A DNA stretch of 64,000 nt from an uncultured Lachnospiraceae bacterium (GTDB taxonomy: Bacteria; Bacillota; Clostridia; Lachnospirales; Lachnospiraceae): NCBI GenBank assembly GCA_947086895.1, contig CAMUAR010000006.1, positions 1 through 64,000 of the forward strand, in the 5' to 3' direction. Shown piece by piece: positions 1 to 7,709 of the stretch. The position numbers and the translations under genes were made by a program. Under the pieces are notes generated by a model, which was given only the letters and a program-made list of their open reading frames with translations, was not told the DNA's origin and searched no databases. Position 1 is the stretch's first letter, and each line of letters begins with the position of its first letter.

Positions 1-55
1 ATATCGCCAGATATTATACCGCGCCGATTCGCGTCCGACCGAAGGGAGGATAAAT
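1..55. repeat. Left copy of a 55-bp direct repeat (truncated by window edge)
   Basis: Identical over 55 bases to 114-168, giving a period of 113 bp. The unit contains a CCGAAGGGAGGATAAA core and a GATTCG that is complementary to a CGAATC about 35 bases later. The upstream half of the palindrome seen at 108-133 lies outside the window, so this copy is incomplete. No coding function is apparent. Confidence 0.85.
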
Positions 56-89
56 ACATAAACGAATCGTGCGCATCTTCCAGAGGAAT

Positions 90-168
90 ACCATGTTTGA
101 AGAACATGGTATAATATCGCCAGATATTATACCGCGCCGATTCGCGTCCGACCGAAGGGAGGATAAAT
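90..168. repeat. Second copy of the 113-bp-period repeat, with two adjoining palindromes
   Basis: The exact 55-bp repeat occupies 114-168. It is preceded by an 8-bp stem hairpin at 90-110 (ACCATGTT / AACATGGT) that overlaps a perfect 11-bp dyad at 108-133 (GGTATAATATC, GCCA, GATATTATACC). A degenerate third copy (ATTATTATACGCCGATTCG) is visible near 234-252. TGGTATAAT at 107-115 resembles an extended -10, but no -35 is seen. The stretch looks like structured non-coding DNA or RNA, and its identity is unknown. Confidence 0.7.
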
Positions 169-417
169 TCTTTGGCGAATCATGTGATTGCTCTGCAAGA
201 GCCATTCATCCTTCGGAGAGTACCTTATCAGAATTATTATACGCCGATTCGATCTGTGAATCTTTCAAACAGGAAAATAAAGTGCAGCTGCTTATTTCGA
301 CAGGATAAGAACACGAAAACCTTTTGGGTTAAAACAAGAAGCCCGTTGGCTTTAAATATAGGTAATACATAAGTATGCTGTGATTTTAGTACAAAAATAG
401 GTTGAGAAAAATATTTT

Positions 418-831
418 ATGGGTGATGAAAAATGGTGGAAGCGGTTAAAACCTCTTCGCATTGCATCAAACTGGAAAGTTATGTGGAACAAATTGGAGGA
501 TATAGAACCAGATTATACAGACCCAGATCATGATGCGTGGTTGTTTATATTTTTAGAAGATATGGTATATATTATAACAGAATATACCTATAAAAAAGAT
601 AAGAAAACGATAAAACGCACACTTGCAATTGACTTGGGATGGTATCCTGACGGTGATATAAAAGGGAGTTATCGTCTTGTGGCGATTTTGGACGATCATT
701 GGAATAAGCCGATTCTTGAGCTAAAAACGCGAAGCACGCAGGAAGTTGTGGATACTATGGAGTTATGGATGTTTGAAACATTTGCAGACTGGAAAAACAC
801 GTATCCAGAAGATAAGGAAGAAACGATTTGA
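418..831 (+). CDS. Small hypothetical protein (137 aa)
   Basis: Not recognised. It is a soluble protein rich in Trp and acidic residues, with no signal peptide or membrane segment. Charged N-terminus (MGDEKWWKRLK), then an Asp-rich stretch near residues 30-42, alternating hydrophobic segments near 43-60 that look like beta strands, and an acidic C-terminus. Size and composition resemble immunity-type or other single-domain accessory proteins, but no motif proves this. The ATG at 418 has no clear Shine-Dalgarno sequence. The gene stands alone between the repeat region and a promoter/hairpin unit, and its AT-rich composition with a weak start suggests accessory DNA. Confidence 0.55.
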   Translation: MGDEKWWKRLKPLRIASNWKVMWNKLEDIEPDYTDPDHDAWLFIFLEDMVYIITEYTYKKDKKTIKRTLAIDLGWYPDGDIKGSYRLVAILDDHWNKPILELKTRSTQEVVDTMELWMFETFADWKNTYPEDKEETI

Positions 832-892
832 TAAAATAGAGAATACATAGTTTTGTTTATCCAATAACCAATTATTCAGCTAAATTTGTCTA

Positions 893-921
893 TTGACACA
901 ATTGTAAAATAATGTTAAAAT
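893..921 (+). promoter_or_regulatory. Strong sigma-A-type promoter
   Basis: TTGACA at 893-898, a 17-bp spacer, and TAAAAT at 916-921. No ORF of reasonable size follows. The transcript would begin near 928 and meet the hairpin at 971-1005. Confidence 0.6.
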
Positions 922-927
922 ATAGCA

Positions 928-1005
928 AGTAGGGAACAGATATTCCCTATGCACAATCGTGCTCTTCATAAAAATAGCTGCCATTCACGCCATGGCAGTT
1001 ATTTT
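928..1005 (+). ncRNA. Candidate short RNA between promoter and terminator
   Basis: A roughly 78-nt unit lies directly behind the 893-921 promoter. It contains a hairpin at 931-948 (AGGGAA / TTCCCT) and a second, 14-bp stem with a 7-nt loop at 971-1005 that begins in AAAA and ends in TTTT, like a bidirectional terminator. No ORF of convincing size is present. It could be a small regulatory RNA, a decayed leader or the remnant of a mobile element, and the sequence alone does not decide. Confidence 0.4.
971..1005 (+). terminator. Bidirectional terminator-like hairpin
   Basis: Stem 971-984 pairs with 992-1005 (one G-U pair), loop 985-991. The A-tract and T-tract are part of the stem. Confidence 0.6.
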
Positions 1006-1437
1006 CGTTGTACGCATCTAATATTTCTTAATCAAAGATTAAAAAATTCTACAGTTTTATCGGCAAACTTTTAAACCATATTTTTATGACATAGTAAAAA
1101 AATAAAAATTGCATAAGAGAAAGTCAAAAATCAATCACCAAAAATAAAAACACTTCAATTTCTCGCAAAAAAAAGAACATTGGGGATTTATATTTTGTAT
1201 TTTGTTTTGCCAAATGGATACCTCCACCAAAGGCTTCAAAGATACTTTAAATAAGCATATAATTTCCGATATATTATTTTGAGTATATAAATCGTCTAAA
1301 ATGTAATTATTTGTAATATATTCTTGCCGTGGAATTTTTTTGAAAAAATATTTTTTATTTTTGAATGGATTTGATAAAGCCAATCGTATTATAAGTGAAG
1401 CGGATAATCAGCTTAAAATTTTCGGAGGTGACAAGTT
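1006..1437. other. AT-rich intergenic stretch before the Cys-rich protein operon
   Basis: No convincing gene was seen. The segment is very AT-rich with A-runs and T-runs. The only clear signal is the Shine-Dalgarno GGAGG at 1424-1428 serving the ATG at 1438. A promoter for the operon is expected here, but no unambiguous -35/-10 pair was found. Confidence 0.5.
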
Positions 1438-2139
1438 ATGAAGAAGATGATGGCAGGTATTATGGCAATCGCAATGATACTTTCGCTCGGCGTGCATACG
1501 GTAGATGCAGCGGAGATTGCGTTGCACGGCGGGCATTGTAGAACAAGAAGGACAAATACAAATATTTGTTCCGAGTGCGGTACAACATGCCGTTTTGTGG
1601 ATGCCGACTGGGATGGAATCTGTGATCACTGCGGAACATCCAGACGCTGCGAAGGCTACTACACAGCTGCAATCTGTGGGAGCTGCGGAACAGTATGCCG
1701 CTTTGTAGATGCAAACGGGGATGGCGTTTGTGATCATTGTGGTACAGGAAGACATTGCGAGGGAAGCCGTCATGCTGCAAGACTCTGTGGGGATTGCGGA
1801 ACGGTTTGCAGTTTTGTGGATGTTGACGGCGACGGAATTTGCGATCACTGCGGAACGACAAGAGGTTTTGCGGATGTTGATGGCGATGGGATCTGTGATT
1901 ACTGCAATACTTCCTGCCAGTATACGGGTGTGGTCGGCAGCGATGCATGTGATCACTGCCTTGGAATTTGTGAATTTACAGATGCGAATGACGATGGTAT
2001 TTGTGACAACTGCGGTATTGGACGGCACTGTGTTGGAACAGGGCATTGCGGCGGTTACACAACGAGCACTGCTGCAAATACCGCAGTTTCAGGAAGTTAT
2101 GGAAGCGGGCATTCCAGACGGCATGGGCATTGCAGATAA
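1438..2139 (+). CDS. Secreted Cys-rich protein with DxDxDG/CxxC repeats
   Basis: 233 aa. A signal peptide (KK, then a hydrophobic MMAGIMAIAMILSLGVHTVDA) is followed by about six repeats of the form FVDxDGDGICDHCG. Each combines an EF-hand/dockerin-like DxDxDG loop with a CxxC pair, so the mature protein could bind metal (calcium at the Asp loops, or another metal at the Cys pairs) or be disulfide-bonded. The C-terminus is Gly/Ser/His/Arg-rich (GSGHSRRHGHCR). Start ATG 1438 has GGAGG at 1424-1428. The sigma factor gene begins 14 bp after the stop, so the three genes probably form an operon and this protein may be an effector of that system. No exact family was recognised. Confidence 0.75.
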   Translation: MKKMMAGIMAIAMILSLGVHTVDAAEIALHGGHCRTRRTNTNICSECGTTCRFVDADWDGICDHCGTSRRCEGYYTAAICGSCGTVCRFVDANGDGVCDHCGTGRHCEGSRHAARLCGDCGTVCSFVDVDGDGICDHCGTTRGFADVDGDGICDYCNTSCQYTGVVGSDACDHCLGICEFTDANDDGICDNCGIGRHCVGTGHCGGYTTSTAANTAVSGSYGSGHSRRHGHCR

Positions 2140-2153
2140 ATGAGGGTTAAACT

Positions 2154-2636
2154 GTGCGGAGCGAGCAGGAGGCAAACAGGGCGGTGGAACAGTATGCAGA
2201 TACGGTTCACCGTCTCTGCATGATACATCTAAAAAACTACCATGATGCGGAGGACATATTTCAAACAGTTTTTTTGAAATATGTCCTTAGTTCTGTTGTG
2301 TTTGAGAGCGAAGAACATGAGAAGGCATGGTTTATCCGAGTTACGATCAATGCCTGCAAAGATTTAAGCAGAAGTTTTTTTCGAAATAAAACAGTACCGT
2401 TGGACGAGCTGCTTAGTGAACCGGCAAAATTGGAACCAGATTATAGCATGGTGTTGGAAGCTGTGTTATCCTTGCCAGAAAAATATCGGGATGTTGTGTA
2501 CCTCCATTATTATGAAGAATATTCAGCAGTGGAGATCAGCCGTATTCTAAAGAAAAATGTAAATACAATCTACACGCTTTTGAACCGTTCCAAACGGCTG
2601 CTCAAAGAAAAATTGGGAGGTGATTGGCTTGAATGA
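2154..2636 (+). CDS. ECF-type RNA polymerase sigma factor
   Basis: 160 aa, a normal ECF length. Region 2 covers about residues 10-75 (HRLCMIHLKNYHDAEDIFQ, then AWFIRVTINACKD). Region 4 covers about 100-155 (LPEKYRDVVYLHYYEEYSAVEIS followed by a helix-turn-helix ending NTIYTLLNRSKRLLKEKL). It would direct RNA polymerase to a dedicated promoter set. The start is GTG 2154 with GAGGG just upstream. Its 3' end overlaps the anti-sigma gene by 8 bp, so the two are translationally coupled, the usual arrangement for a sigma/anti-sigma pair. The co-transcribed Cys-rich gene upstream is a plausible regulon member. Confidence 0.9.
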   Translation: MRSEQEANRAVEQYADTVHRLCMIHLKNYHDAEDIFQTVFLKYVLSSVVFESEEHEKAWFIRVTINACKDLSRSFFRNKTVPLDELLSEPAKLEPDYSMVLEAVLSLPEKYRDVVYLHYYEEYSAVEISRILKKNVNTIYTLLNRSKRLLKEKLGGDWLE

Positions 2637-3801
2637 CAAAATAAAAGGAGCCTTTGATACGATCAAGTCAGGAGATGAATTAAAAAAGAATACAAGAGAA
2701 TTTTTATCGCAGAAAACACGAGGATATAAAAGAAAAGTATTTTTTCCGTATCGTTGGTTGGTCGTGGCTGCAAAATGTACTTTATTTGCAGTAATTTGTT
2801 TTGGAGGTTATTCCTTGTATTTTACTCCTGTTTCTCTGATTAGTTTGGATGTAAATCCTTCGATTGAGCTTGGAGTCAATCGGTTTGACAGAGTGGTTTC
2901 CGTCGATACGTATTATGAAGGTTTCGATACAACAGAACCGTCGGTAAATGTTCGTTTTTTAAATTATAAAGATGCAATAGAGCAGATTCTTGCGGATGAA
3001 AATATGACACCCTATGTAAATCAAGGTCAGTTTATGGCTGTTACAGTATTTGGATCAAGTGAAGAAAAAAGCAGTGAAATGCTTTCTGAACTATCTGCCT
3101 GCACAGCGTCTTACAACAATGTTTTTTGTTTTTCAGGCAACCGACAAGAAGTTGCTGATGCGCATTCTGAGGGAATGTCTTTTGGAAAATACAGGGCTTT
3201 TTTGGAACTGAACGCTCTTGATCCAGAGATTATGCCAAAAGATGTCAAAGAACTTACAATGGGACAAATATGGAACGAAATTCGTATGCTGTCGTCAGAA
3301 CCAGTATGGGATATAGAGGAAGAAGAAAACCTTGTGGATAAGACAGAAAATGGAGAAAGTCCATTTGAAGAAGGAATCAAAAATGGAATTGGAAACCAAG
3401 GCAGCGATAATAAGCCAGATGAATCAGAAACCGAAGAAAATGACAGACCGGATGAATCGGAGGACAAAGACGATAGCAAGCCAGATCCGTCAGAAACCGA
3501 AGAAAATGACAGACCAGATGAATCGGAGGACAAAGACGACAGCAAGCCAGACCCGTCAGAAACCGAAAATAATGACAAACCAGATGAATTAGACGACAAT
3601 AACAATGGTAAGTTTGATGAAACAGAAGATGAACTTAATACTAACAGCGACAAGACTGATAATGACGAATCAAATAAAACAGAACCTGAAAATAATGTGG
3701 GTACTGAATTGCCAGAGACTGGTGATACAACCGGAAGTGGAAATGCCGGTTGGAATGGAGGCGGTCATGGTCATGGCTACGGACATCACAAAGAAAATTA
3801 A
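2629..3801 (+). CDS. RsgI-like membrane anti-sigma factor with acidic repeat tail
   Basis: About 390 aa. A cytoplasmic N-terminal segment (residues 1-42) presumably holds the sigma factor; one membrane segment lies at about 43-65; then comes an RsgI-type extracellular domain marked by SLDVNPSIELGVNRFDRV (about 72-89). From about residue 240 the protein is Asp/Glu/Ser/Pro-rich, with a 22-residue unit repeated nearly identically (66-bp repeat, 3427-3492 and 3493-3558). Near the end is an LPETG pentapeptide (about 361-365) followed by a Gly/His tail and no membrane anchor, so sortase anchoring is unlikely. Start TTG 2629 is preferred over GTG 2620, because GGGAGG (2615-2620) sits 8 bp before TTG and overlaps the GTG. 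Confidence 0.85.
   Translation: MNDKIKGAFDTIKSGDELKKNTREFLSQKTRGYKRKVFFPYRWLVVAAKCTLFAVICFGGYSLYFTPVSLISLDVNPSIELGVNRFDRVVSVDTYYEGFDTTEPSVNVRFLNYKDAIEQILADENMTPYVNQGQFMAVTVFGSSEEKSSEMLSELSACTASYNNVFCFSGNRQEVADAHSEGMSFGKYRAFLELNALDPEIMPKDVKELTMGQIWNEIRMLSSEPVWDIEEEENLVDKTENGESPFEEGIKNGIGNQGSDNKPDESETEENDRPDESEDKDDSKPDPSETEENDRPDESEDKDDSKPDPSETENNDKPDELDDNNNGKFDETEDELNTNSDKTDNDESNKTEPENNVGTELPETGDTTGSGNAGWNGGGHGHGYGHHKEN
3427..3588 (+). repeat. 66-bp in-frame tandem repeat in the anti-sigma gene
   Basis: Units at 3427-3492 and 3493-3558 and a partial third from 3559 encode ETEENDRPDESEDKDDSKPDPS-like repeats. The near identity at DNA level suggests recent slippage or unequal exchange, and the length probably varies between strains. 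Confidence 0.85.
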
Positions 3802-3843
3802 AACTAGATATTTTTTAAAATAGCAGTTTTAATAACAAAAAAA

Positions 3844-4470
3844 TTAAGATTTCCGCTTTTTCCGCGCAAGTTTTTTGGACAGCCGCTGTGTTTTTGCAGC
3901 GGTTGTCCGATTTTTTGGTCTTGCGCTGCGTTTTTGTGCTATAAAAATATAATAACCGTCTTTTTCTATAATTTGTACACCGCCAAAAACAGAGATTAGT
4001 TTGTTTTTATACCAATCACGACGTTTTGTGACCATGTAGAACATGCCGCCGGATGCAAGGTGCCGGAAACCCTGTTCGATAAAGTTTTTTGCCACAGAAA
4101 AATCCGTGTGGTATGGTGGATTTGATAAAATTTTTGTGTAGTCGCTGTCTGGGACAGCAGCCAGACCATCGCTTTTTAGAATCTGTATATTTTCTGAAAC
4201 GTCATTTGCAGCAGCGTTTTTGCGCGCAAGTGTAAGCGCATCTTCTGAAATATCACACATTGTAACTTGTGCAGGCGAAGTTAATTTTGCTGCTAGAATG
4301 CCGACAATACCATAACCGCAGCCAAGATCAAGAACCTTGTCCTCAGGAAGAAATTCCACACAAGAAAGCATGGCGCATGTTCCGCGGTCTGGACCAGACG
4401 GAGAAAAGACCTTGTCGTTTGTGGTAAAAAGCATAGTTTTTCCTTTTATTTCTACGGTAAATTCCGGCAT
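3844..4470 (-). CDS. Class I SAM-dependent methyltransferase, RsmC-like
   Basis: 208 aa. Motif I VLDLGCGYGIVGI at residues 46-58, the post-motif acidic residue in MCDIS (71-75), and catalytic NPPYH at 117-121, typical of N-methyltransferases acting on guanine or adenine in rRNA. The fold matches the C-terminal half of RsmC/RlmG enzymes (16S or 23S rRNA guanine-N2 methylation). The N-terminal inactive half of gammaproteobacterial RsmC is absent, as is usual in Firmicutes. A Lys/Arg-rich tail (about 180-208) could bind RNA. It is convergent with the anti-sigma gene and has AGGAGA upstream of the ATG. The exact substrate cannot be read from sequence. Confidence 0.85.
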   Translation of the reverse strand: MPEFTVEIKGKTMLFTTNDKVFSPSGPDRGTCAMLSCVEFLPEDKVLDLGCGYGIVGILAAKLTSPAQVTMCDISEDALTLARKNAAANDVSENIQILKSDGLAAVPDSDYTKILSNPPYHTDFSVAKNFIEQGFRHLASGGMFYMVTKRRDWYKNKLISVFGGVQIIEKDGYYIFIAQKRSARPKNRTTAAKTQRLSKKLARKKRKS

Positions 4471-4958
4471 ATATATTCTCCTGTTTTTTCGGTGATGGCG
4501 AACTTCGAAATACTGTTCTTTCTTTCAATTTTTGCAGTGTGATTCCTGTTTTGGCAGTGAGATTTTGGGTGGAAAAGCATTTCACGCGGCATCTGCACCG
4601 ACTGTTCGATACAAAGAATACTTCATTAATAATATATTTTTAGTTTGTTATTTTTATTTTATTTATAATAAGTTTTGTAATTTTAAATATTCCAAATATC
4701 TTTAGACTTGAAATTATTTTTTTGATTTTGAAGTATTTTAACCTGGTTTTCCTGCTTTGTCAATGAAGATTCTGCAATTGGTTTGTGATAAGATATTTTC
4801 TCTGTTGACTGGTATTGTTGTTTGAACGTTATAAGTTGTTGACTTTTCGCGTCAAGCCGCTGCTGTGAATTTTCGTATATTTTTTTTGTATTAGAAAATA
4901 CTATACTTGCAAAATAAGATTTTTATCGCCGCCCGTCAGCGGCAGAATGTGAGGTAGT
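4471..4958. other. AT-rich divergent intergenic region, no gene seen
   Basis: 488 bp between divergent genes with long A/T runs and no supported ORF. Two small inverted repeats are visible (TTGAC/GTCAA near 4838-4855 and GTATT/AATAC just before 4905), neither followed by a T-run. Promoters for both flanking genes must lie here. Confidence 0.5.
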
Positions 4959-5387
4959 ATGGACGATACAGTGGCTTTATTAAAGGAATGCAACTCCGGT
5001 ATTAAGATGGGAATTCAATCGCTGGAGGAAGTGATGGATCGTGTAAAAGCAAAACCGATGAGAAATATTCTGCATAATGCAAAATGCGAGCATGAAAAGT
5101 TGGGGGATGAAACTCACGCATTGCTGTTAAAGTATGATGAAGAGGGAAAAGAGCCAAGCACGGTTGCAAAAATGATGTCCACAATAAAAACGGGCGCAAA
5201 GCTTGCAATGGAGGAGAGCGATCAGACAGTGGCAAGATTGATCACCGACGGCTGCGATATGGGAATTAAGTCGCTGCACCAGTATTTAAATCAATATTCC
5301 GGCGCAGACGATAAGGCGCGCAAACTGACAGGGCAGTTGATTGAATCAGAAGAAAAACTGCGCAAAGGAATGCAGGCATTTTTATAA
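4959..5387 (+). CDS. Small helical protein, ferritin-like (DUF2383/PA2169-like)
   Basis: 142 aa, predicted all-helical, with no signal peptide. LLKECNSGIKMGIQSLEEV, then KCEHEKLGDETHALL, look like the metal-ligand-style E/EH pattern of ferritin-like four-helix bundles. A second pair follows: AMEESDQTVARLITDGCDMGIKSLHQY, then a charged last helix. Members of this group are stress-linked proteins of unknown biochemistry. The start ATG 4959 is preceded by GAGGT (weak but properly spaced). Monocistronic. The family assignment rests on helix pattern only. Confidence 0.6.
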   Translation: MDDTVALLKECNSGIKMGIQSLEEVMDRVKAKPMRNILHNAKCEHEKLGDETHALLLKYDEEGKEPSTVAKMMSTIKTGAKLAMEESDQTVARLITDGCDMGIKSLHQYLNQYSGADDKARKLTGQLIESEEKLRKGMQAFL

Positions 5388-5451
5388 CAGCAGTCTTATT
5401 TCAAAAAAAATGATGAATTTGTTCCAGAGACTTTCAAATGTGATAAAAATA

Positions 5452-5460
5452 TGGTAAAAT
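5452..5460 (+). promoter_or_regulatory. Extended -10 promoter candidate
   Basis: TGGTAAAAT at 5452-5460 forms a TGn extended -10 without a clear -35. It lies upstream of the hairpin at 5570-5599 with no ORF between them. Confidence 0.35.
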
Positions 5461-5569
5461 GTATGAAAAGGCAAAAGAAGCGGACAGAAAGTTTGTGCGA
5501 AATCATGTTTTTATGAATATTGTGCATGAATCTATTGCAGGAAAGCTGTAAGCAGAATTGTAATGCCGA

Positions 5570-5599
5570 GAAAATAGGACAATGCTTTGTCCTGTTTTC
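5570..5599 (+). terminator. Rho-independent terminator
   Basis: Stem AGGACAA 5576-5582 / TTGTCCT 5587-5593 with TGCT loop, flanked by GAAAA and GTTTTC pairing and followed by T-rich sequence. It could end transcription from the ferritin-like gene or from the 5452 promoter. Confidence 0.7.
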
Positions 5600-5647
5600 T
5601 CTCGCTTTTTATGCACGCAGATGTGAAAAAAAAATTAGCATCCGGCG

Positions 5648-5676
5648 CGAGCAGGGGAAGGAAACTTCCCTGCTCG
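5648..5676. other. Second strong hairpin in the manA upstream region
   Basis: CGAGCAGGGGAAG pairs with CTTCCCTGCTCG around a GAAA loop, with one bulged G. It is not followed by a T-run, so it may be an operator or leader element rather than a terminator. The rest of 5388-5805 holds the terminator above, TATAAT-like sequence near 5737 and a small AATAACA/TGTTATT dyad at 5751-5769. Confidence 0.5.
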
Positions 5677-5805
5677 ATTGCATGTAAGCGAGAAGAGGAA
5701 CTTTACAGCAAGACCGTCCGCGTCTGATGCGAGAGTTATAATAAATTTATAATAACAGAATTTGTTATTAAGGCGGCAATAAAATTTAATTTATGGAGGT
5801 TATGT

Positions 5806-6750
5806 ATGAAAGAAATAATCTTTCTGGAACCTGTGTTTAAAGAGATGATCTGGGGAGGAACAAGGCTGCGGGACGACTTTTCATATGAGATTCCAGGGGA
5901 TCACACAGGAGAATGCTGGGCAGTCAGCGCTCATCCGAACGGTGATTGTACTGTGAACGATGGTGCTTGGAAGGGAAAGAGCCTTCGTTGGCTGTGGGAA
6001 GAACACCGTGAGCTGTTTGGCGGGCAAAAGGGCGATGTGTTTCCTCTGCTGGTTAAAATTATTGATGCGAAGGCGGATCTTAGTATTCAAGTGCATCCAG
6101 ATGATGTGTATGCGAAGGAACATGAGAATGGCGCTCTTGGAAAAACAGAATGCTGGTACATACTGGATTGTGATCCAGACGCAAGCATTGTGATCGGGCA
6201 TTATGCCAAAAGCAAAGAAGAGTTAGAGAGTATGATTGCCGACAAGCGCTGGAATGATTTGATTCGTGTTCTGCCAGTACACAAAGGAGACTTTTTCCAG
6301 ATTGAGCCAGGCACAGTCCACGCGATCAAAAAAGGGACTCTGATTTTGGAAACACAGCAAAACAGTGATATTACTTATCGGCTTTATGATTATGACAGAC
6401 TTTCGGACGGCAAGCCAAGACAGCTTCATATTGAAAAAAGTATTGATGTTATCCGCTGTCCGCACAAAGATCAGAAGGGAATGCGGTCTATAAAAAGTTT
6501 TGAGGACGCCCGTGTAGAACAACTTGTTTCCTGTTCCTATTATTCGGTTGAAAAAATTGATCTTGATGGTAGAGCGGCGTTTGACCAAAAAGAAAGTTTT
6601 CGTATTTTCAGCGTGCTTGACGGAAGCGGAAGCATCGACGGCACGCCGATTTCCAAGGGAGCACATTTTATTTTGCCTTATGGTTATGGAACATACCAGT
6701 TGTCAGGTACTATGATGCTGATTTCCTCTTATGTAACAAAAATAGAGTAA
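5806..6750 (+). CDS. manA: Mannose-6-phosphate isomerase, class I
   Basis: 314 aa, the normal size for the short Firmicute type I enzyme. It interconverts mannose 6-phosphate and fructose 6-phosphate in the cytoplasm. Zn-site motifs are visible: QVHPDD (95-100), Glu115 in GKTECWYIL, and GTVHAI (169-174). The N-terminal signature FKEMIWGG (11-18) is typical. GGAGGT at 5795-5800 supports ATG 5806. It stands 133 bp upstream of a YesL-like gene and the branching enzyme, a sugar/glycogen neighbourhood, but a hairpin separates them. Confidence 0.93.
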   Translation: MKEIIFLEPVFKEMIWGGTRLRDDFSYEIPGDHTGECWAVSAHPNGDCTVNDGAWKGKSLRWLWEEHRELFGGQKGDVFPLLVKIIDAKADLSIQVHPDDVYAKEHENGALGKTECWYILDCDPDASIVIGHYAKSKEELESMIADKRWNDLIRVLPVHKGDFFQIEPGTVHAIKKGTLILETQQNSDITYRLYDYDRLSDGKPRQLHIEKSIDVIRCPHKDQKGMRSIKSFEDARVEQLVSCSYYSVEKIDLDGRAAFDQKESFRIFSVLDGSGSIDGTPISKGAHFILPYGYGTYQLSGTMMLISSYVTKIE

Positions 6751-6813
6751 AGGATAAATTGCTGTTAAATATAAAAGCAAAGTTTTGTTAAAAATATTTT
6801 AGATTTTTCCATT

Positions 6814-6849
6814 GCAGGTTTGCGTCCGTGCGGCATCCGCAAACCTGGC
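6814..6849 (+). promoter_or_regulatory. Leader hairpin upstream of the yesL-glgB genes
   Basis: AGGTTTGCG (6816-6824) pairs with CGCAAACCT (6838-6846), with a GC-rich loop. No T-run follows, so it is unlikely to be a plain terminator. It precedes the ATG at 6883 by about 35 bases and may affect expression or transcript stability. Confidence 0.35.
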
Positions 6850-6882
6850 AGCAGGACAAGCCGTACAGAAAAGAGGCAAAAG

Positions 6883-7680
6883 ATGAACAATCTGTTTAAT
6901 CCAGACAACGGCTTTTTTCGGATTATGGGAAAAGCATGGGATATGATTCTTGCCAGTGTGCTATGGCTGGTTTGCTGCATACCACTTTATTTTGTTATTA
7001 CAATTGTGACAAGTAATTTAGGGCATCCGGTTATTTTGCTGATGTTTATCGCACTGGACGCAGTTTTAATGATACCAGTTGGACCAGCGATGGCTTCGAT
7101 TTACTATGTGTGTATGAAAGTGATCCGCAGAGAGCGCGGATATGTATTCCGCGAATATGTTCATGCATTTAAGATGAATTTTAAGGTTGGGGCAGTTACC
7201 GGAGCAATTATCGGAGCTTTGATTACATTGCTCAGTTTTAATCTTCAGTATTCTTATGCATTGTCCGCTGCGGAGGAGAATGTTGGCATGGGAACGATAG
7301 TCCTTGTTGTAACGCTGGCGGTCTGTTTTGTGCTTTCGGGTGTTTTGATGGTAATTTTTCCAGTGCTTTCGCGGTTTTCTATGGGTGTGAAGCAGCTGTT
7401 TAAAACATCGCTGTTTATCGCGTTCCGACATATTTTATATACGCTCTTATTGTTTGTTATTGTGCTTGTCAGCGCGCTCGCAATTTATCTGATTGTCCCG
7501 GCTATCTTTTTTGTACCTGCCGTGTGCGCGCTTGTATGTTCATTTCCGATGGAGCGCGTATTGAAAAAATATATGCCAAAGCCGGAGAATACAGCAGCTG
7601 CCGACGGCGTGTTTGTACGGGAGGGGGATGTGGTCTCTGAGGAGGATGGAGAGCGCAAGGATTTGTGGTATTTGGAGTAA
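6883..7680 (+). CDS. YesL family (DUF624) membrane protein
   Basis: 265 aa. The N-terminus FNPDNGFFRIMGKAWDMILASVLWLVCCIPL is characteristic of YesL/DUF624 proteins, which usually sit beside carbohydrate ABC transporters or sugar genes in Firmicutes. About five hydrophobic segments (near residues 17-40, 47-70, 105-125, 135-160 and 180-215) and a charged C-terminal tail. Function is not established. ATG 6883 is chosen because the family-typical N-terminus begins there and AAGAGG precedes it. glgB starts 29 bp after the stop, suggesting co-transcription. Confidence 0.85.
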   Translation: MNNLFNPDNGFFRIMGKAWDMILASVLWLVCCIPLYFVITIVTSNLGHPVILLMFIALDAVLMIPVGPAMASIYYVCMKVIRRERGYVFREYVHAFKMNFKVGAVTGAIIGALITLLSFNLQYSYALSAAEENVGMGTIVLVVTLAVCFVLSGVLMVIFPVLSRFSMGVKQLFKTSLFIAFRHILYTLLLFVIVLVSALAIYLIVPAIFFVPAVCALVCSFPMERVLKKYMPKPENTAAADGVFVREGDVVSEEDGERKDLWYLE

Positions 7681-7709
7681 TAAAAAAATATATAGGAGGA
7701 TAAAGCTAC

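Noticed and set aside
1..168. CRISPR array
   Set aside because: Only two exact copies 55 bp long with one 58-bp interval and internal palindromes; no spacer series and no cas genes nearby.
1408..2046. Gene on the minus strand opposite the Cys-rich gene
   Set aside because: Open only because of the repeat composition of the real plus-strand gene; no ribosome binding site and no recognisable protein.
3700..3801. Sortase-anchored protein because of LPETG
   Set aside because: No hydrophobic helix or basic tail follows the motif; the protein already has an N-terminal membrane segment.
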